A stretch of DNA of 64,000 nucleotides from NCBI RefSeq assembly GCF_011174675.1, contig NZ_JAANIG010000020.1:1-64000 (forward strand). Reading direction: 5' to 3'. Below, piece after piece: positions 62,401 to 64,000 of this stretch. The stretch is from Perlabentimonas gracilis (GTDB lineage Bacteria > Bacteroidota > Bacteroidia > Bacteroidales > Tenuifilaceae). Below the pieces are notes generated by a model. It worked only from the letters and a program-made list of their open reading frames with translations. It made no database searches and was not told where the DNA came from. The translations under genes and the position numbers were made by a program. How positions within the stretch are numbered: position 1 is the first letter of the stretch; each line of letters begins with the position of its first letter.

Positions 62401-63653
62401 ACTAAATCGTTATCTGAATAGCTGGTTTGTCCCGAAACATAGGTTAGTAGTTCATCGTTCCTATATATATTATATCCATCGGGCATATCGCCTGTTGATG
62501 GGCTATCCCATGTAAGGGATATGTTGTTCCCATTTTGCTCGGCGGTTAAATTGGTTGGTCTGAGCTGAGAGGGCGGATAATTAAAATCGCTTGGAGCACC
62601 TTGCCATCTATGGTATGGGTAGGTTTCGCCGCTATTGATACTCCATACGCTGGTAAAATCCCAATCCTCAAAAGTAGCCTGCTGAATCATCTGGACTGTG
62701 GTTTTAGCCTCCCCACCAGTACTTATGCTTTGGCCCGATGTTTCAATATTCCAATAACAATAGTTTGCGGAGGCATCAATTACCCTGCCAAGCATACCGC
62801 CAGCCGTTCCATTGCTAGTAACCCTACCTGTGGAGTAGCTGTAAGCGAGGCTTGAGTTCTCGAGGCTTCCAATAAGCCCACCTACCAAATTATTCCCTTC
62901 AACGTTACCTGTTGAATACGAGTTGATAATACTACTCTCGTGAGAGACAATGGCTACAAGGCCACCAAAATAGCTGCCATAACCTGAAACATCTCCCGTT
63001 GAGTAGCAGTTATAGATGTGTCCCTCCAGCAAACGTCCAATTAGCCCTCCTGCTTGTTGGCTGCCTTCATCCTCTAGTAGTTCAATGTTGGCAGTTGAAT
63101 GACTGTTTCCTATTCTTGAACCATAGTACAAATTACCAGCAATTCCTCCGGGGAATGATTTCCCCTTAACTTCACCGCTAACGGAGCATTCTTGAATTAA
63201 AGAAGAAAGCGTTGCCTGACCAACAAGTCCCCCTACTCTCCTACTGCCAATTACATTAACATCAACAAGATTAATGCTAGCGAAAGTACCTATTTGCAAC
63301 CTGCCAAACAAGCCCACAAAATTTTGCTCGGGTCGATTAATCGTAAGCCCAGTGATGGTATGCCCATCACCGTTGTAACATCCACTAAATGGATTAAATT
63401 CTGTCCCTATCGGCACCCAGCCCTCGCCCTCGTTCCAGCTAGCTGTTTCTGTGGCATCTATATCGGCAGTTTGCAGATAATACTTATCCCAATGCTCAGA
63501 GTTTTCCGTTATCCAAAGCAAATTGGCTAGAGTTTCAATTTGGTAGGGTGTTCCCTCCGTTCCGTTACCGCTGGGTTCTGTGGCAACAGTTTGTGCAAAC
63601 GATGCCCAGCTAAATAGCCACAATATGGCAATAATGAGTAGATGTTTCTTCAT
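53418..63653 (-). CDS. Giant multidomain T9SS type A cargo/adhesin-like protein (GLUG, Fn3, MBG, YDG repeats)
   Basis: The 3411-aa secreted protein starts with a signal peptide (MKKHLLIIAILWLFSWASFAQ). Approximate order: GLUG-rich blocks (45-320 and 460-760, repeats of GGLVG/GGLIG with NSYSTG) around a fibronectin-III domain (360-445); jelly-roll-like modules starting LPIIENFD (870) and LPLTENFD (1640), and several Ig-like modules with TYEVGV..IPIE (1150-2150); two ITYGEA modules (2160-2320); four MBG units of about 78 residues (2500-2815) with KVYG-DPAF; three YDG units (2815-3085); two bacterial-repeat modules (3088, 3174) with GYRVKRWTNNG / FTGWTGN; a regulatory-like domain at 3248; and a type A sorting domain (VEIYPNPFDQKIVIKGI ... 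GTYIVTLYFTNG) at 3334-3411. It should be exported by the T9SS and fixed to the surface. No enzyme motif is seen. Confidence 0.93.
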   Translation of the reverse strand: MKKHLLIIAILWLFSWASFAQTVATEPSGNGTEGTPYQIETLANLLWITENSEHWDKYYLQTADIDATETASWNEGEGWVPIGTEFNPFSGCYNGDGHTITGLTINRPEQNFVGLFGRLQIGTFASINLVDVNVIGSRRVGGLVGQATLSSLIQECSVSGEVKGKSFPGGIAGNLYYGSRIGNSHSTANIELLEDEGSQQAGGLIGRLLEGHIYNCYSTGDVSGYGSYFGGLVAIVSHESSIINSYSTGNVEGNNLVGGLIGSLENSSLAYSYSTGRVTSNGTAGGMLGRVIDASANYCYWNIETSGQSISTGGEAKTTVQMIQQATFEDWDFTSVWSINSGETYPYHRWQGAPSDFNYPPSQLRPTNLTAEQNGNNISLTWDSPSTGDMPDGYNIYRNDELLTYVSGQTSYSDNDLVYYTNYIYEVRAVYGSELSLPTNKASAYYFPGFNGGDGSESAPYEIANAQQLNAVRYYADKHFIQTDNIDLGVSPWNEGEGWAPIGISGTPFTGGYNGNYFEIQNITIDRPTVGLQGLFGYTYGANLRCIITVNAQVAGMNSTGAIVGQAYLSRIENCYSSGNITGSYYVGGIIGFSNNTELLSQCFSNASVSGDNTIGGIAGVHQASSKIINSYCVGEISGGDNIGGLVGILTLGGIVENSFFAGTITGNSALGGLVGSTPNGYVQNSYWDTQTTDLYESAGGTGKTTAEMNNIATFLNGGWDFKGLGAEDIWNIGNDRNIGYPYLNWRYPTDDAISIEILPSAVIEGVMEVTHSSAVFNVDVTNIGNPQGTLFGVCWSSSNTEPTTDDEHKYSTEEFALGKYTVNAEDLSPLTTYYARAFATNANGTAYSDTYGFTTECGPQTLPIIENFDNSYQMPQCWKTWATNSGGTYFLDGYAYSDPNMVYLHMPNTSSTAYLISPEIDADISSLQVTFMAMNYWNNDMILEVGTMSNPADASTFSYFAHIQTQGSYAQEYVAFDSYSGTDKHIAFRVSSNIQNQTGYVFIDDVTIKTVTYHNVTFNVDMTNASNFDPNSDIVYFTGNMFNWAEPGFDPEKQAMSRVEETMVWTKTLQLPEGTYEYNYFLNGGWDTREPIYEYRRVSVFENISLNDNWGQYGLQFVSPSSADAFDVCDGTINISISAEGVGEVNGDIYFIDTWGSWNWVTSYYSNGNGTTNYTYNIPLNLQPGQGQFFLWANNEGTYSDFFTITNNSKIIFTEPLASQSYEVGLDTDIPVELTLDGCIGRCVELYFDNNGNWVHLEEVCLDNESTTYLTSYSIPGTILSGSYRFAYQYYSNTIWDWVTEYSEYFTINNPNVTLSFTSPTASDTYEVGVDNNIPIEVEYAGLGYMYFNLYISDQNDGWKHITSFSDENDGVFNHNHTLTSNYTSGSYQYKLIYEKDESTRGEILSDEFIIVNNQEFLELTRPQFEFEDPSFYTPDGSIEIRWNSNALTNVDIHYSLDNGFSWTIIEGNLNTEDGNTYNGNNSYYWDIPGDISGTYDQCKIRVRNSADHGLTSESGLFTISSEDPVTFSSPIAGTTIETGGPLTITMDVLSESWVSLYIQGQYNTYGIAGISATVGTNTVTTDDTYMLSTGTYRVMAYHNNSGTQAYSDEFTVTCPTVTLPLTENFDRTSNIPGCWFTTGLNYNMDITGCNGRAYSQPNSARLYHGMNGHAILSTPEITQGLNGLRVRCKSLLATDPVNGTLFIGTMSDPTDGNTFNVIESFELTNRPGDDWQSIEVWIDEYLGSDKHIAFKLGDGTSENWSRAFIDNIIIDEIPSCVEPFNLAVGTLTQTSAEISWTEPETSTQWDIIYGAKGFNPLTQGELVAGVTQNPYTLEDLNHSSEYEFYVRTYCGGTPSGWSTASTFTTECGPIEITFVDPQENQTFDFSVSKQIPYTFNYRGCDEVWTNTYMVDELENESWYTHGYGFSNTETVTYSYNAPATLPSGTYKFRIDYWHNEQTSSIYSNEFEVVNNASVIEVTDPNSWSYWNTGLSYGISWNSLNVSGVNLSYSLDNGSTWSSIANGIASQNGYNYFNFEVPVSISGHFEQSMIRVEDAENSSVVSYSEKFTISSTPLISFIEPNALSHIEVMGEMDITIVNQYSSWIDFHLIDNEEWFIINQNNFNQGQSTFTYNTYNLEVGKTYRLYAYHYNNGYGAYSEYFTLSKATPTITEWPTASGITYGEALSASSLTEGYAGHNSTEVEGTFSFDSPSYVPAAGSYLANVTFTPTNSETYSTVSGTVEVGVAKADPEISVWPVASAITYGEAISQSTISGGTVDVAGTFSFDSPATKPNAGTYAADVTFTPTDNANYNTVMGSVDITVNTAPLTIIANSFSKQAGTDYVFAGDEFTTDPLELIGSDEVTSVTISSDGSASTAAEGDYPTVPSSAMGSGLGNYSITYQNGTLSVVNKTILTIEGLTIVEKEYDGTRNAAVLSWGNLTGFEETFEDVQLDITNAVIHFDNKNAGNNKTVIVSGLALTGEIEWMYSINDQIVSGNILQKPLTITAPNCNKTYGETDPEVTVSYNGFIAGENESILEGTLAITREPGEDVDTYTITPAGLSSNNYSITFQTGLLTINAKELFVTANDAEKIYGSNDPALNVSYTGFEFTDDETVFFGELAISRETGEDVNTYLITPSGLSASNYSLSYVNGTFTITPKTLTITAENKTKVYGSDDPAFSIEYSGFAAADDLSSLSGTLEFSRDAGENVGTYAIVPSGYSSTNYTIGYTPGALSITPKLLTISANNASKVYGTSDPAFTVSYTGFIAGEDKTVLNGTLGTNRESGETVANYVITPSGLSSTNYTISYATGLLSITAKELTVGGSFTTSNREYDGTNAATISANSLTLQGVITSDEVTLNPAVAFDNKNTGTSKVVSLVSATTLAGIDAGNYALTLTGAPTATANITAKELTVTGAIAASKVYDGTTNAIISGATLSGVIGSDVVNLGNATTGTFAQKFVGADVAVTTAITISGTDAGNYTVSQPSDLQANITTKELTIEGSFTVHDKEYDGNTTATINENNLTLAGSISGDEISLTDITIAFANADIGDDKTVSITTATLGGAEKNNYTLSLEDSPTTTASITVSTTTYTVTYSVVGGNGSLAATVDDSPINSGDEILATKAVEFTATPLEGYRVKRWTNNGTTVAGNTTNSYTVSGILQNTSVTVEFEEIPPVVYTLTLVVSPANAGTVTGEGEYEAAEQVTIKASPAEGFVFTGWTGNVAEPLDATTTFTMPAEDATVTANFEPEQPETFTVTFTVKSNTQEPIEDAEISVDSEVITTNSNGEASTSLANGSYTYSVTATGYEEHSGNFSVSGANKSIAITLVAVGYNVELLSDVEIYPNPFDQKIVIKGIEGVQRIAITNVAGQLIKNIKISNETEITIGAGNISAGTYIVTLYFTNGDIQNRKIVKVN

Positions 63654-63900
63654 AGTTCGTTTTTTAAAATTTATAGGGTTTATAACACAAGTTTGTTTAG
63701 TAAGTGTGATTTGTGTAGTGCAGAATACATTGAAATACTGATTATTATATTAGGATATCAAAGTTTAGCAACTTAATCAAATTATACAATCCCTGAAATC
63801 GGTGATATTTTACTAACGGTTTTCCGTGAAAAGAAAAAATTGTTTAACTTGCTTATGCCTTTCGAAAAACAAAAAATTCAACCTATTTACAAATCTTTTT
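63654..63900. other. Divergent intergenic region
   Basis: 247 AT-rich bases between the start of the giant cargo gene and the partial plus-strand gene. I see no clear promoter pair, repeat or RNA gene. Confidence 0.5.
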
Positions 63901-64000
63901 ATGAAGTTACTGTACATTGTTGATAGCTGCCCTTTGGTAGCCGAAGGTTTTTGTAAAATTATTGATGAGTTACGTGTCGATGTTCAGGTAAAATATTTTA
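63901..64000 (+). CDS. Partial response regulator-like gene (cut by window end)
   Basis: 33 codons from the ATG at 63901 to the end of the window, starting MKLLYIVDSCPLVAEGFCKI. This resembles the first strand and helix of a receiver domain of LuxR/NarL-type regulators (ILIVDDHPLVREGL...), with one of the usual acidic pair replaced by Ser (VDS). Nothing more can be said from 100 bases. It is divergent from the giant cargo gene and could regulate it; that is a guess. Confidence 0.5.
   Translation, partial: MKLLYIVDSCPLVAEGFCKIIDELRVDVQVKYF

Overview
The window is from a bacterium of the phylum Bacteroidota. It carries a complete porP-gldK-gldL-gldM-gldN cluster for the type IX secretion system (T9SS) and two PorP/SprF-type proteins. 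It also has a CHU_C-type (type B) and a type A T9SS cargo protein, DUF4270, a GT5-like protein, RbfA, GlmS and the panC/panD/radA block. Several upstream regions match the Bacteroidota promoter form TTTG-N19..21-TAnnTTTG. No tRNA, rRNA or CRISPR array was recognised.

Layout. 0.2-5.4 kb: small envelope proteins (two tandem beta-barrel-like paralogues, a DUF6544 lipoprotein, a flavodoxin-like lipoprotein), a cold-shock-domain protein, a fatty acid desaturase and an SSB. 5.4-15.6 kb: a T9SS-related surface locus (PorP/SprF, CHU_C cargo, a secreted protein, a membrane-anchored coiled-coil protein) cut up by five non-coding islands, about 5.4 kb in total. The islands are built almost wholly from degenerate heptanucleotide repeats. 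15.6-20.5 kb: a BamA/TamA-like barrel, a PAS/GAF protein without an output domain, an HTH regulator, ComF and a DUF2147 protein. 20.67-22.85 kb: an apparent mobile element with 13-bp terminal inverted repeats and an 11-bp target duplication. Its only gene, AlbA/RecG-like, is itself split by a 204-bp MITE with a 10-bp target duplication. 22.9-27.1 kb (minus strand): radA, a nucleotidyltransferase-like gene, a UPF0104-type membrane protein, panD and panC. 27.5-36.4 kb (plus strand): GT5-like protein, DUF4270 lipoprotein, glmS, DUF2461, rbfA, a methyltransferase, a LolC/E-like permease and a fused peptide-type ABC ATPase. 36.4-38.7 kb: a class A penicillin-binding protein on the minus strand. 39.1-49.0 kb: topA, an arginase-fold pseudoenzyme, then porP-gldKLMN, closed by a strong terminator. 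49.0-53.2 kb: mannose-1-phosphate guanylyltransferase, acyl-CoA synthetase, VanZ and an Asp/Glu racemase. 53.4-63.7 kb: one 3411-residue secreted T9SS cargo protein. The window ends inside a receiver-domain gene.

How it fits together. GldK/L/M/N and PorP form the motor and outer-membrane ring parts of the T9SS. The CHU_C protein paired with the second PorP/SprF, and the giant MBG/YDG-repeat protein, are expected clients. The most unusual part is the set of heptad islands. All five lie between 5.5 and 15.6 kb and none was seen elsewhere in the window. Within them I recognise the same small set of modules: RGTRRTC arrays, AACYCGT arrays, about two dozen copies of a composite unit starting GTTGGCAGTTGGCA, a 70-bp module in five copies, and CGCTCAC arrays. 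Similar heptamer families (STRR) are known from cyanobacteria. I know of no function for them here.
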